Below are positions 26,344 through 35,275 of a stretch of DNA of 64,000 bases, in pieces. The translations under genes and the position numbers were made by a program. This stretch comes from Betaproteobacteria bacterium (GTDB lineage: Bacteria; Pseudomonadota; Gammaproteobacteria; Burkholderiales; Burkholderiaceae_C). The notes under the pieces were generated by a model. It worked only from the letters and a program-made list of their open reading frames with translations, was not told the DNA's origin and searched no databases. Within the stretch, counting starts at the first letter, position 1; each line of letters begins with the position of its first letter. Location of the stretch: the NCBI GenBank assembly GCA_009921265.1, contig RFYV01000005.1, forward strand, positions 1-64,000, written 5' to 3'.

Positions 26344-27546
26344 ATGACGCAAGCTTTTATTTGCGACGCAATTCGAACTCCATTTGGCCGCTATGGTGGC
26401 GCTCTATCGTCGGTCAGAACCGATGACTTAGGCGCAATTCCAATCAAGGCATTGATGCAAAGAAATCCGAATTTGGATTGGCAAGCTTTAACGGATGTCA
26501 TCTACGGTTGTGTCAATCAAGCGGGCGAAGACAACCGAAACGTGGCGCACATGGCCAGTTTATTGGCGGGCTTGCCTCACACCATTCCAGGAGCCACGAT
26601 CAATCGTTTGTGTGGGTCAGGTATGGACGCAGTGGGAACTGCTGCTCGCGCAATTAAATCAGGCGAAGCGCAGTTGATGATTGCGGGTGGTGTTGAAAGC
26701 ATGAGCCGTGCACCCTTTGTGATGCCCAAGTCTGAGTCCGCATTTAGCAGAGCGCCTGCTATTTATGACACCACAATTGGATGGCGTTTTATTAATCCAA
26801 AAATGAAAGAAATGTATGGTGTGGATGCCATGCCTGAAACCGCTGAAAACGTTGCAATCGATTTCAAAATTGAGCGTGAGGCGCAAGACCGCATGGCCTT
26901 GGCCAGTCAACTTAAAGCAGTGGCTGCGCAAAAATCAGGGTTTTTTGATGTAGAAATTACACCCGTCACCATCGCTCAAAAAAAGGGTGACCCCATTGTT
27001 GTTTCAAAAGATGAACATCCTCGCGAAACAAGTTTGGAATCATTGGCCAAGTTAAAAGGCGTGGTCACACCTCAAGGCAGCGTTACTGCAGGCAATGCGA
27101 GTGGCGTGAATGACGGTGCTTGTGCATTGTTAATGGCCAGCGAAAGTGCCGCACAAAAACACGGCCTTACGCCACGTGCTCGAGTTGTTGGTATGGCAAC
27201 AGCAGGTGTTGCGCCTCGAATCATGGGAATCGGCCCTGCACCTGCGACTCAAAACGTGTTGGCACTCACGGGTCTTAAGCTCGAACAAATGGATGTGATT
27301 GAACTTAACGAAGCCTTTGCTGCACAAGGTATAGCAGTGCTTCGCATGCTGGGTTTAAAAGACGATGATGCCCGAGTCAATCCCAATGGTGGTGCGATTG
27401 CACTGGGTCATCCACTGGGTGCCAGTGGCGCACGATTAGTGACAACGGCCATCAATCAATTACACAAAACAAAAGGTCGTTATGCCTTGAGCACCATGTG
27501 TATTGGTGTCGGGCAAGGCATTGCGATCATCATTGAACGGGTTTAA
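26344..27546 (+). CDS. Acetyl-CoA acyltransferase, 3-oxoadipyl-CoA thiolase type
   Basis: The frame opens at 26317, but AGAGG at 26331-26335 and the start MTQAFICDAIRTPFG support ATG 26344, giving 400 residues. The nucleophile is Cys90 in RLCGSGMD, the catalytic His lies in GHPLGASGAR, and the second Cys in CIGVGQG. Residues such as YGCVNQAGEDNRNVA are typical of PcaF/PaaJ, which cleave 3-oxoadipyl-CoA to succinyl-CoA and acetyl-CoA. No other beta-ketoadipate genes are adjacent, so a general beta-oxidation thiolase cannot be excluded. Confidence 0.88.
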   Translation: MTQAFICDAIRTPFGRYGGALSSVRTDDLGAIPIKALMQRNPNLDWQALTDVIYGCVNQAGEDNRNVAHMASLLAGLPHTIPGATINRLCGSGMDAVGTAARAIKSGEAQLMIAGGVESMSRAPFVMPKSESAFSRAPAIYDTTIGWRFINPKMKEMYGVDAMPETAENVAIDFKIEREAQDRMALASQLKAVAAQKSGFFDVEITPVTIAQKKGDPIVVSKDEHPRETSLESLAKLKGVVTPQGSVTAGNASGVNDGACALLMASESAAQKHGLTPRARVVGMATAGVAPRIMGIGPAPATQNVLALTGLKLEQMDVIELNEAFAAQGIAVLRMLGLKDDDARVNPNGGAIALGHPLGASGARLVTTAINQLHKTKGRYALSTMCIGVGQGIAIIIERV

Positions 27547-27555
27547 TCAGCCTTT

Positions 27556-28329
27556 TTACTGCTCGACAAAGGCTCTTTCCACAACAAAGTCACCCGGTGT
27601 TGTGGTGTTGCCTTCTTTTAAATGACGCGCCTCTAGCATTTGCTTGAGATCTTTGAGCATTTGTGGACTGCCACACAGCATGACGCGGTCAATGGCTGGG
27701 TCAAACGCAGTCAGTCCCAAATCAGCAAATAATTTTCCGTTTTCAATTAAATCAGTGATGCGTCCCTGATTTTGAAAAGCTTCACGGGTGACGGTTGGGT
27801 AATAAAGAAATTGTTGACTGACCCATTCGCCCAAAAATTCATGCTGCGGCAATTCTTGGGTGAGATAGTCGTGATAGGCCAACTCTTTGACTTCGCGCAC
27901 ACCATGAACCAAGATGACTTTTTCAAAGCGCTCGTATGTCTCGGGATCGCGAATAATGCTTAGATAGGGTGCCATACCTGTACCCGTTCCTAGGAGATAC
28001 AGATTTTTTCCAGGTAATAAATAGTCAATAAGCAGGGTGCCCGTGGGTTTTTTGCCGACAACAATCGTGTCGCCGACTTGAATGTGTTGCAATCGCGACG
28101 TTAGCGGTCCGTCTTGGACCTTGATGCTCAAGAATTCGAGGTGCTCCTCGTAGTTGGGGTTCACAATGCTGTAGGCGCGCAAAAGGGGTTTGCCATCCAC
28201 GCGCAGGCCAATCATGGTGAAATGACCATTTGAAAATCGTAGCGACGTGTCTCGCGTGGTGGTGAAACTGAACAATCGGTCGGTCCAATGGTGAACCGAT
28301 AACACTTTTTCTTCGAGAAAGGCACTCAT
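27556..28329 (-). CDS. fpr: Ferredoxin-NADP reductase
   Basis: The protein has 257 residues from ATG 28329; the frame is open to 28389, but MSAFLEEKVLSVHHW is the family start. It has the FAD site RAYSIVNPNYEE and the NADP-binding segments LLGTGTGMAPYLS and VMLCGSPQML, and ends VERAFVEQ, the usual C-terminus of the bacterial FNR subclass I. It moves electrons between NADPH and ferredoxin or flavodoxin. It is convergent with the thiolase and divergent from the ABC transporter operon. Confidence 0.93.
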   Translation of the reverse strand: MSAFLEEKVLSVHHWTDRLFSFTTTRDTSLRFSNGHFTMIGLRVDGKPLLRAYSIVNPNYEEHLEFLSIKVQDGPLTSRLQHIQVGDTIVVGKKPTGTLLIDYLLPGKNLYLLGTGTGMAPYLSIIRDPETYERFEKVILVHGVREVKELAYHDYLTQELPQHEFLGEWVSQQFLYYPTVTREAFQNQGRITDLIENGKLFADLGLTAFDPAIDRVMLCGSPQMLKDLKQMLEARHLKEGNTTTPGDFVVERAFVEQ

Positions 28330-28430
28330 GAGATTAAACTTGCAGTAAATGTAAACACAAGATTTTAAATCAGTCCCGAGTTCGGGCATGATAGTGGCCG
28401 TATCTTCTTTTTTCTCTTCATTTCAAAACT

Positions 28431-29561
28431 ATGAACTTTCTCAATCGTCGTAATTTTTTCATTTTGACCCTATTGGGCTGTGTGGTGGGTCAAGCTTTAG
28501 CGCAAAGCAATCCCATACGGATTGGTGAAGTCAATAGTTACAAAGCGCAACCTGCATTTTTAGACCCGTACAAAAAAGGAATGGATTTAGCCATTGAAGA
28601 AGTCAATGCAGCAGGCGGCGTGATGGGGCGCAAATTAGAAGTCATCACGCGTGATGACAATGCAACGCCAGGGGACGCCGTGCGAGCCGCTGAAGAATTG
28701 TTGTCTCGCGAAAGAGTCGATGTATTGGCAGGATCTTTTTTGTCGCACATTGGTTTGGCGTTGGGTGATTTTGCCAAGCAACGAAAAATATTCTTCTTGG
28801 CTAGTGAACCACTCACCGACAAAATGGTTTGGCAAGGTGGCAATCGCTACACCTTTCGCTTGCGCGCATCCACCTATATGCAAGTTTCTATGTTGGTCCC
28901 CGAAGCGGTTCGCATGAAGAAAAAGCGTTGGGCGATTGTGTATCCCAATTATGAATACGGTCAATCTGCCGCCGCTACTTTTAAACAATTGCTCAAAGCG
29001 GCCCAACCCGACGTTGAATTTGTTGCCGAACAAGCACCTGCATTGGGAAAAGTAGACGCAGGTAGTGTGACGCAAGCACTCGCAGACGCCAAGCCCGATG
29101 CAATTTTTAATGTTTTATTTGGCACCGATTTGGCCAAGTTTGTTCGCGAAGGCAACAACAGAGATTTATTCAAAGGCCGTGAAGTGGTGAGTTTGCTCAG
29201 CGGTGAGCCCGAATACCTCGACACCCTCAAAGATGAAACACCCAACGGTTGGGTCGTTACGGGATATCCCTGGTATGGCATAGATACACCCGAGCACAAG
29301 TCGTTTGTCAAAGCCTATCAAAGCAAATTCAACGACTATCCACGTTTGGGCTCAGTGGTGGGTTACACCACCATCAAAGCATTGGCTGAAGGCATCAAAA
29401 AAGCGCAAAGTACCGACACAGAAAAACTCATCACAGCATTTAGAGGGCTCAACTTTGATAGTCCATACGGCAAACTGCAGTTCAGAGCCATTGATCATCA
29501 ATCCACCATGGGCGCTTTTGTCGGATTACAAATACATGGATGGTTCCAAATTTCAACCTAG
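28431..29561 (+). CDS. ABC transporter substrate-binding protein, branched-chain amino acid/amide family
   Basis: The 376-residue periplasmic protein has a signal peptide (RRNFFILTLLGCVVGQALA, cleavage near 25) and a type I periplasmic-binding fold of the LivJ/UrtA family, with VNAAGGVMGRKLEVITRDD near 58-76. It is the first gene of an operon with a fused permease and two ATPases, 49 bases before the permease start. These receptors bind branched-chain amino acids, amides, urea or aromatic acids; the ligand is not evident. Confidence 0.9.
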   Translation: MNFLNRRNFFILTLLGCVVGQALAQSNPIRIGEVNSYKAQPAFLDPYKKGMDLAIEEVNAAGGVMGRKLEVITRDDNATPGDAVRAAEELLSRERVDVLAGSFLSHIGLALGDFAKQRKIFFLASEPLTDKMVWQGGNRYTFRLRASTYMQVSMLVPEAVRMKKKRWAIVYPNYEYGQSAAATFKQLLKAAQPDVEFVAEQAPALGKVDAGSVTQALADAKPDAIFNVLFGTDLAKFVREGNNRDLFKGREVVSLLSGEPEYLDTLKDETPNGWVVTGYPWYGIDTPEHKSFVKAYQSKFNDYPRLGSVVGYTTIKALAEGIKKAQSTDTEKLITAFRGLNFDSPYGKLQFRAIDHQSTMGAFVGLQIHGWFQIST

Positions 29562-29610
29562 CAATGACGACGTGCGCAAGATGCGCCCGGCCGATTAATT
29601 CGTACCCGTC

Positions 29611-31530
29611 ATGGACGCAGTTGCATCGATATGGCTGGTGCATGGTCTGAATGGCCTGGCCAGTGCGGCCACATTATTTTTAGTCGCCGTTGGTTTGTCC
29701 CTCATCTTTGGAGTCACACGCGTTGTTAATTTTGCGCATGGCTCTTTTTTTATGTTGGGGCTGTATGTTGCGTATAGCTTCGTAGATAAATTTGCGCCCG
29801 TGGTGGACTCTTATTTAGGGTTCGGTTGGGGCTACTGGCTGAGTTTGCCGCTCACCGCACTGGTGGTGGCTTGCCTGGGTGCGTTGGTAGAAGTTTTTTT
29901 ATTGAGACGCTTATACGCGTCGCAAGAATTATTTCTATTGCTCGCAACATTTGCGTGCGTATTGATCATTCAAGATGCGGTGTTGTGGTTGTGGGGCTCA
30001 CAAGATTTGTTGGGGCCGCGTGCGCCAGGCTTGGCTTTTTCAATACAAGTGGGCGATCAAAAATTTCCTGCCTACGATTTATTTTTAATTGTAATGGGGC
30101 CACTCATATTGTTATTGATGCAATTTTTTTTACATCACACACAATTGGGATTATTGGTGCGAGCCGCCTCTCACGACCGAGAAATGGTCAGCGCATTGGG
30201 TGTGCCACAAAGTTATTTATTCACCAGCGTTTTTGCACTGGGATGTGCGTTAGCAGGGTTGGCTGGCGCACTGCAATTGCCCAAGGAGCCAGCGCATTTG
30301 GGGCTTGATTTATCCGTGATTGGTGACGCGTTTGTGGTGGTGGTGGTGGGCGGTTTGGGCTCGATGACTGGCGCATTTTTAGCGGCTATTTTGGTGGGTA
30401 TGGTCAAAGCGATTTGTATTGCCATTGGAAGTTTCGAGTGGAATGACCTCACTTTTTCTTTATCCAAGCTCACATTGGTCGCTGAATTTATTGTGATGGC
30501 AATCGTTCTTATTGTGCGACCTTCGGGTTTGATGGGCAAAGAAATAAAGCCGTATCACACGCACAACTATTCATTTCAAATGCAAATCCCAATTGTTCAT
30601 CAGCAATGGCTATGGATTGTTTTTTTAAGCGTATTGTTTTTATTGCCGTTGTGGTCGCAACCATGGCCCTACATCGCCATCATTGGAATTGATATATTGA
30701 TTGCATGCTTGATGGCGGCAAGCTTGCAATGGCTAATGGGGCCAGTAGGTTTGAATTCATTTGGACATTCGGCTTGGCTGGGTGTTGGTTCATACACGGC
30801 TGCATTGCTCAGTTTGAAATTGAGTCTGCCGATGTGGGGTGCATTGTTATTGGCCCCCTTTATGGCTGCTGTTGTTGCGTTGGTATTGGGTTGGTTTTGT
30901 ATTCGCTTATCGGGTGTTTATTTGGCGATGCTTACATTGGCTGCAGGACAAATCTTATGGTCGATTGCATTTCAATGGGATTCATTGACGGGCGGCAGCA
31001 ATGGACTCACTGGCGTATGGCCGTCTCCCATCTTGAGCGACAAATCTAATTTTTATATGTTGTGTTTGATTCTAGTTTCAATCGGTGTCTTTATGTTGAT
31101 GAAATTAGCACAATCTCCCTTTGGATGGATGTTGCGAGCGAGTAGAGATACTGATGTGCGCGCACAAGCCATTGGTATACCTGTTTTTAAATTGCGTTGG
31201 TTGGCATTTGTGATCTCCGCTTTTTTTGCAGGACTTGCAGGCGCTTTGTTTGCATTTTCAAAAGGCAGCATTTCTCCAGATGTATTAAGCATTCAAAAAT
31301 CAATGGATGCTTTGTTGATGGTTTTATTGGGAGGAATTGAATCTGCAACAGGTCCGATTTGGGGTGCTTGGGTTATGACGGGTTTACAAGACACCTTTTC
31401 GCGCAACACAGAATATTGGCGAGCCGTTTGGGGTGGGGTGATGCTTTTATTGATTATTGCGTTTCCACAAGGCTTGGCGACGTTTCAAAATTATCTATGG
31501 TTTCTTTTGTTCAAGCGAGCGTCAACATGA
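29611..31530 (+). CDS. Fused LivH-LivM-type ABC permease
   Basis: The 639-residue protein joins two permease domains usually encoded separately. Residues 1 to about 300 are LivH-like (GVTRVVNFAHGSFFMLG near 34-50; VVVVVGGLGSMTGAF near 244-258), and residues about 330-639 are LivM-like (GPVGLNSFGHSAWLGVG; SRDTDVRAQAIGI; LGGIESATGPIWGA). No stop or frameshift lies between the halves. The fusion would fix the stoichiometry of the membrane channel. It overlaps the first ATPase gene by ATGA. Confidence 0.9.
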   Translation: MDAVASIWLVHGLNGLASAATLFLVAVGLSLIFGVTRVVNFAHGSFFMLGLYVAYSFVDKFAPVVDSYLGFGWGYWLSLPLTALVVACLGALVEVFLLRRLYASQELFLLLATFACVLIIQDAVLWLWGSQDLLGPRAPGLAFSIQVGDQKFPAYDLFLIVMGPLILLLMQFFLHHTQLGLLVRAASHDREMVSALGVPQSYLFTSVFALGCALAGLAGALQLPKEPAHLGLDLSVIGDAFVVVVVGGLGSMTGAFLAAILVGMVKAICIAIGSFEWNDLTFSLSKLTLVAEFIVMAIVLIVRPSGLMGKEIKPYHTHNYSFQMQIPIVHQQWLWIVFLSVLFLLPLWSQPWPYIAIIGIDILIACLMAASLQWLMGPVGLNSFGHSAWLGVGSYTAALLSLKLSLPMWGALLLAPFMAAVVALVLGWFCIRLSGVYLAMLTLAAGQILWSIAFQWDSLTGGSNGLTGVWPSPILSDKSNFYMLCLILVSIGVFMLMKLAQSPFGWMLRASRDTDVRAQAIGIPVFKLRWLAFVISAFFAGLAGALFAFSKGSISPDVLSIQKSMDALLMVLLGGIESATGPIWGAWVMTGLQDTFSRNTEYWRAVWGGVMLLLIIAFPQGLATFQNYLWFLLFKRAST

Positions 31531-32291
31531 GCGCATCCTTACTCAAGGTTCGCGGTCTTAGCAAAAGCTTTGGTGGATTGCGTGCGGTTGATTCTTTAGA
31601 TTTGGATATTGCAGTGGGCGAGCGTGTCGCATTGATTGGCCCCAATGGTGCTGGCAAGTCCACAACATTTAATATGCTCAATGGTCAACTCAAACCCGAT
31701 GCAGGGCACATACAACTCAATCAACAAATCATCAACGGTCAAGCGTCCGAGCAAATGTGGGCACTAGGTGTGGGGCGCACATTTCAAATTGCACTCACCT
31801 TTCAATCGTTCACGGTTTTACAAAACGTTCAAATTGCCTTACTATCGCATCAAAAAAAATATTTTAATTTTTTAAGTTCAAATATAAAAAACACCATCGA
31901 TCCATCCATTTATTTGCTTGGACTGGTGGGCTTGTCAGATCAAGCGAATCGACCCTGTAGCGAATTGGCTTATGGTGATGTCAAGCGTCTGGAGTTGGCG
32001 TTGGCCATCTCCAACCGTCCGCGTCTTTTGTTAATGGATGAGCCCACTGCGGGCATGGCGCCGTCTGAGCGAAAAGCAATGATGCAATTGACATCGCGAT
32101 TGGTTGAAGAGCAAAAGATGGGCCTGCTCTTTACAGAACACAGCATGGATGTTGTTTTTCATTATGCAGATCGCATTGTCGTGATGGATCAAGGTCGATG
32201 TATCGCCAACGGCACCCCCAACGATGTAAAAAATAATTCGCTGGTTCAATCGATTTATTTAGGTGCATCTGCGCAGCACATAACGTTATGA
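31527..32291 (+). CDS. LivG-type ABC transporter ATPase
   Basis: From ATG 31527 (ATGA overlap with the permease) the protein has 254 residues. An upstream extension of the frame to 31359 lies inside the permease gene and is rejected. It has Walker A GPNGAGKST at 38-46, a LivG-type signature LAYGDVKRLELA in place of LSGGQ, and Walker B LLLMDEPTAGMAP. It energises the fused permease together with the LivF-type ATPase that overlaps it by 4 bases. Confidence 0.92.
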   Translation: MSASLLKVRGLSKSFGGLRAVDSLDLDIAVGERVALIGPNGAGKSTTFNMLNGQLKPDAGHIQLNQQIINGQASEQMWALGVGRTFQIALTFQSFTVLQNVQIALLSHQKKYFNFLSSNIKNTIDPSIYLLGLVGLSDQANRPCSELAYGDVKRLELALAISNRPRLLLMDEPTAGMAPSERKAMMQLTSRLVEEQKMGLLFTEHSMDVVFHYADRIVVMDQGRCIANGTPNDVKNNSLVQSIYLGASAQHITL

Positions 32292-33013
32292 AAAATCTGT
32301 TGCATATTCAATCTCTTAAAGCATGGTATGGCCCTGCACAAATATTATTTAAAATAAATTTGCGGGTCAATTCTGGCGAGTGCGTTGCATTGCTAGGGCG
32401 CAATGGTGCGGGCAAATCCACTTTGGTTAAATCGATCATGGGGTTGGTTCAGCGCCAAGCGCATTCGTTTCAATTTTTAAATCAAGATGCGTCTAATTGG
32501 GCAACCGATCAATTGGTGCGTGCAGGAATTGCCTATGTGCCCGAAGACAGACGCATATTTACCAACCTTACGGTATTAGAAAATTTAAAAGTGGGTAGAC
32601 CCCAGCATCATGTGTTGGGCGATGGACGAGCAGCTCCTCAATGGGAGCTCAAAGATGTGCTCGAGCTTTTTCCACGCTTACAAAATATGCTCAATCGAAG
32701 CGCCTCTCAAATGAGTGGCGGAGAACAACAAATGTTATCGATTGCCAGAAGCTTAATGGTTAACCCTTTGCTTTTGTTATTGGATGAGCCTACTGAGGGC
32801 ATTGCCCCCGTGCTTGTTGAGCAAATGTCTCAAGCAATACTTCAACTGAAATCGCAGGGTGTGAGTGTGTTGTTATCAGAGCAAAACTGGGCGTTTGCAA
32901 GTAGCGTTTGTGACCGTGCTTATGTCCTTCAAAAAGGACAAGTTGTGTTTAATGGCAACATGTCAGACATTCAACACAATAATTTAGCGCAAGATGCCCT
33001 TTGGGTCTTGTAA
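32288..33013 (+). CDS. LivF-type ABC transporter ATPase
   Basis: The 241-residue protein has Walker A GRNGAGKST at 37-45, the LivF landmark YVPEDRRIFTNLTVLENL, signature MSGGEQQMLSIARSL and Walker B LLLLDEPTEGIAP. It is the second ATPase of the branched-chain-type importer, coupled by ATGA to the LivG gene. The TauE-like gene follows 12 bases later and is probably in the same transcript. Confidence 0.93.
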   Translation: MKNLLHIQSLKAWYGPAQILFKINLRVNSGECVALLGRNGAGKSTLVKSIMGLVQRQAHSFQFLNQDASNWATDQLVRAGIAYVPEDRRIFTNLTVLENLKVGRPQHHVLGDGRAAPQWELKDVLELFPRLQNMLNRSASQMSGGEQQMLSIARSLMVNPLLLLLDEPTEGIAPVLVEQMSQAILQLKSQGVSVLLSEQNWAFASSVCDRAYVLQKGQVVFNGNMSDIQHNNLAQDALWVL

Positions 33014-33025
33014 GGAAATTTTAAA

Positions 33026-33802
33026 TTGCCTTCCTTTCTGACTGACTTCAGCAACATCATCATTACAGATCCATTTTTTTATTTGGTTGCTATTCCTGCG
33101 GTTCTAATTTTTGGAATTAGTAAAAGTGGTTTTGGTGCGGGCTTTGGATCTCTTGCTGTTCCACTGATGGCACTGGCAATACCTGTTTCTCAATCTGCCG
33201 CTATTTTTATGCCCATTTTGCTTGCAACAGATTTGTTGGCCATGTCTGCATTGAGAAAAACCGTTGATAAGCCGCTATTAAAATTTATATTGTGTTGGGG
33301 AGTACTCGGCGTTGTCATTGGATATTTTACTTTTCGGGTTTTAGATTCGCATGTGGTTTCGGGTATTTTGGGATTTGTAACCTTGCTATTTTTAGCTCAT
33401 CGACTTTTATTCAAGCAACCTGATCACCCTGTTTATTTGCCCAAATGGTTTGGCGCCATTATGTCGACATTGGGTGGATTCACCAGCTTTATTGCCCACT
33501 CGGGTAGTCCGCCGCTCAATACTTATTTGCTTCCTATGCGGTTACCCCCGCTTGTTTTTAGCGCGACATTGTCCTATCATTTCTTTGCGCTCAACATGGC
33601 TAAATGGATTCCATACGTGGCATTGGGGTGGCTAGATAGGAAGGGCTTGGCTACTGCGATCGTATTGCTTCCGTTGGCCCCTGTAGGCGTGTGGTTGGGT
33701 ATCAATGTGGCCAAACGTGTGAGTCAACAATTGTTTTACCACTTGGTTCATACGGGCATGTTTTTAACAGGACTCAAACTGTTATGGGATGGATTTCAAT
33801 AG
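33026..33802 (+). CDS. TauE/SafE-family anion exporter
   Basis: About 258 residues with seven to eight hydrophobic segments and the family motif GISKSGFGAGFGSLAVPLMA near 28-47; a second repeat is seen around GGFTSFIAHSGSPPLNTYLLP. TauE/SafE proteins export sulfite, sulfoacetate or other organic anions. The start is TTG 33026 with AAGGA about nine bases before it; no ATG is available before the first membrane segment. The gene follows livF by 12 bases, so it may export an anion related to the imported substrate. That link is inference. Confidence 0.82.
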   Translation: MPSFLTDFSNIIITDPFFYLVAIPAVLIFGISKSGFGAGFGSLAVPLMALAIPVSQSAAIFMPILLATDLLAMSALRKTVDKPLLKFILCWGVLGVVIGYFTFRVLDSHVVSGILGFVTLLFLAHRLLFKQPDHPVYLPKWFGAIMSTLGGFTSFIAHSGSPPLNTYLLPMRLPPLVFSATLSYHFFALNMAKWIPYVALGWLDRKGLATAIVLLPLAPVGVWLGINVAKRVSQQLFYHLVHTGMFLTGLKLLWDGFQ

Positions 33803-33833
33803 TGATTTTTCATTTTTAACTTTTAACAACAAC

Positions 33834-34289
33834 ATGAAAATTTTTCAAACACTACAAGATTTAGCGGCCTGTGTGGGACAAGAGGTTGCTGTGAGCGATT
33901 GGTTATTGGTTACCCAAGACCGCATCGACTTATTTGCAAAAGCAACGGGAGACCACCAATGGATTCATGTAGATCCAGAAAAATCTGAACAAGGCCCATT
34001 TGGTGTCACTATTGCTCATGGTTATTTAACCTTGTCGTTGTTGCCTCAATTTTTTGACTCATCCATGAAAGTGATTGAAACCCGAATGGGCATCAACTAT
34101 GGATTGAACAAAGTAAGGTTTACGGCGCCGGTACTGGTGAACAGCAGGTTGCGCGCAAGGCTCACTTTGATGGCTTGCTCGGATATCGATCAAGGCGGCG
34201 TACAAATGAATTGGCATGCGTTAATTGAATGCGAAGGTTCAGATAAACCAGTTTGTATAGCCGAAACTGTGGTGCGTCGCTATCCTTAA
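33834..34289 (+). CDS. MaoC-like (R)-specific enoyl-CoA hydratase
   Basis: From ATG 33834 the protein has 151 residues, a single hot-dog domain. The frame is open to 33789, but the earlier codons lie in the end of the exporter gene. The hydratase motif is ATGDHQWIHVDPE (catalytic Asp and His) with PFGVTIAHGYLTLSLLP. This matches NodN/MaoC proteins that hydrate enoyl-CoA to (R)-3-hydroxyacyl-CoA, often for polyhydroxyalkanoate supply. Last gene of the plus-strand run; its 3' end faces trmL. Confidence 0.87.
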   Translation: MKIFQTLQDLAACVGQEVAVSDWLLVTQDRIDLFAKATGDHQWIHVDPEKSEQGPFGVTIAHGYLTLSLLPQFFDSSMKVIETRMGINYGLNKVRFTAPVLVNSRLRARLTLMACSDIDQGGVQMNWHALIECEGSDKPVCIAETVVRRYP

Positions 34290-34292
34290 AAT

Positions 34293-34757
34293 TTAAATTC
34301 CAAAACCATTTTGACGCCATGCCTCGTATACGGTGACGGCCACCGCATTGGACAAATTAAGACTGCGCTGTCCTTCGAGCATGGGCAAAATTAATTTTTT
34401 GTCGTTTGCAAAAGAATTTCTAATCAGTTCAGGCAATCCGCCGGTCTCATTGCCAAACACCAACCAATCGTCTTTGCAAAACGCCACATCAAACACGCGA
34501 TGTGTTCCTTTGGTGGTGAGGGCAAAACAACGATTGATATTGGGTTTTTGAGTTTCATAAAAAACATCCCAACTCGCATATTTTTTAACCGACGCGTATT
34601 CGTGATAGTCCAGCCCTGCGCGGCGCATTTGTTTGTCGTGCATTGAAAACCCCAAAGGCTCTATCAAATGGAGTCTGCAACCCGTATTGGCAGCCAATCG
34701 AATGACATTACCTGTATTAGGTGGAATTTCAGGATGAACTAAAACAATATTGAACAT
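34293..34757 (-). CDS. trmL: tRNA (cytidine(34)-2'-O)-methyltransferase TrmL
   Basis: The 154-residue SPOUT methyltransferase matches the length of TrmL. Motifs are the N-terminal LVHPEIPPNTGNVIRLAAN, the knot segment VFGNETGGLPEL near 111-122 and MLEGQRSLNLSNAVAVTVYE near 129-148. TrmL methylates the wobble ribose in tRNA-Leu isoacceptors. It reads away from the decayed comF gene immediately upstream. Confidence 0.94.
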   Translation of the reverse strand: MFNIVLVHPEIPPNTGNVIRLAANTGCRLHLIEPLGFSMHDKQMRRAGLDYHEYASVKKYASWDVFYETQKPNINRCFALTTKGTHRVFDVAFCKDDWLVFGNETGGLPELIRNSFANDKKLILPMLEGQRSLNLSNAVAVTVYEAWRQNGFGI

Positions 34758-34808
34758 GGTTTTTGTGGGTTACAAATGGGCGCGGACAAAGACGATGCGC
34801 GTGATGGT

Positions 34809-35273
34809 CTAAACACCTGCAGATATTAAAATTTGACTGTCTTGCTCAAGTGTAGCCCCTCTAGTCAGCACGTCGTCCGCCAATACGCAATGGGTGTCAA
34901 TCAACTCGTGTTTGCGAAAGGTATATGTGCATGATCCAGTCAGCATGCGCGAGTGTGAGTGCGATGGCGCAATATTGATGCATCAATTGAGCCATGGCAC
35001 CGGCAAGTCCCGGGTATTGTTTGTATTTGAGCTGATGCACCGTTGAGTTCCAAGGATAGGCATAGTTGATCGCTCCAAAAAAGCGTCCCACGCAGGTGGA
35101 TTAAGTATGCACTGCGCGCAAAGGTCTTCGTCGTAGGCAATCGCACACATGCCGCATCTTTTTTGGATGTTGGCAAACTCTTGGATGCAATGTTTGCAAA
35201 AAATCGCGGATGACCATGTATGACAAAACAGACAACGCGAAGGCCAAGAAAATTAAAATAATTTGGATTGCAT
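34809..35273 (-). pseudogene. comF: Broken comF gene
   Basis: Pieces of a ComF phosphoribosyltransferase-like protein are readable on the minus strand in different frames. After ATG 35273 a TAA arrives at codon seven. The same frame then gives the cysteine-rich zinc-binding region (CLFCH, CKHC, CGMC, CAQC). The frame breaks in the A-run at 35077-35082 (one base lost), followed by GAINYAYPWNSTVHQLKYKQ. A deletion near 34930-34940 removes the middle, and the PRPP-type motif VLADDVLTRGATL ends at TAG 34811-34809. At least three lesions make it non-functional. ComF is needed for DNA uptake in competent bacteria. Confidence 0.88.
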
Positions 35274-35275
35274 GA

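Noticed and set aside
31359-31526. Extended N-terminus of the LivG-type ATPase
   Set aside because: The extension lies wholly within the fused permease gene; ATG 31527 gives the normal family start and an ATGA overlap.
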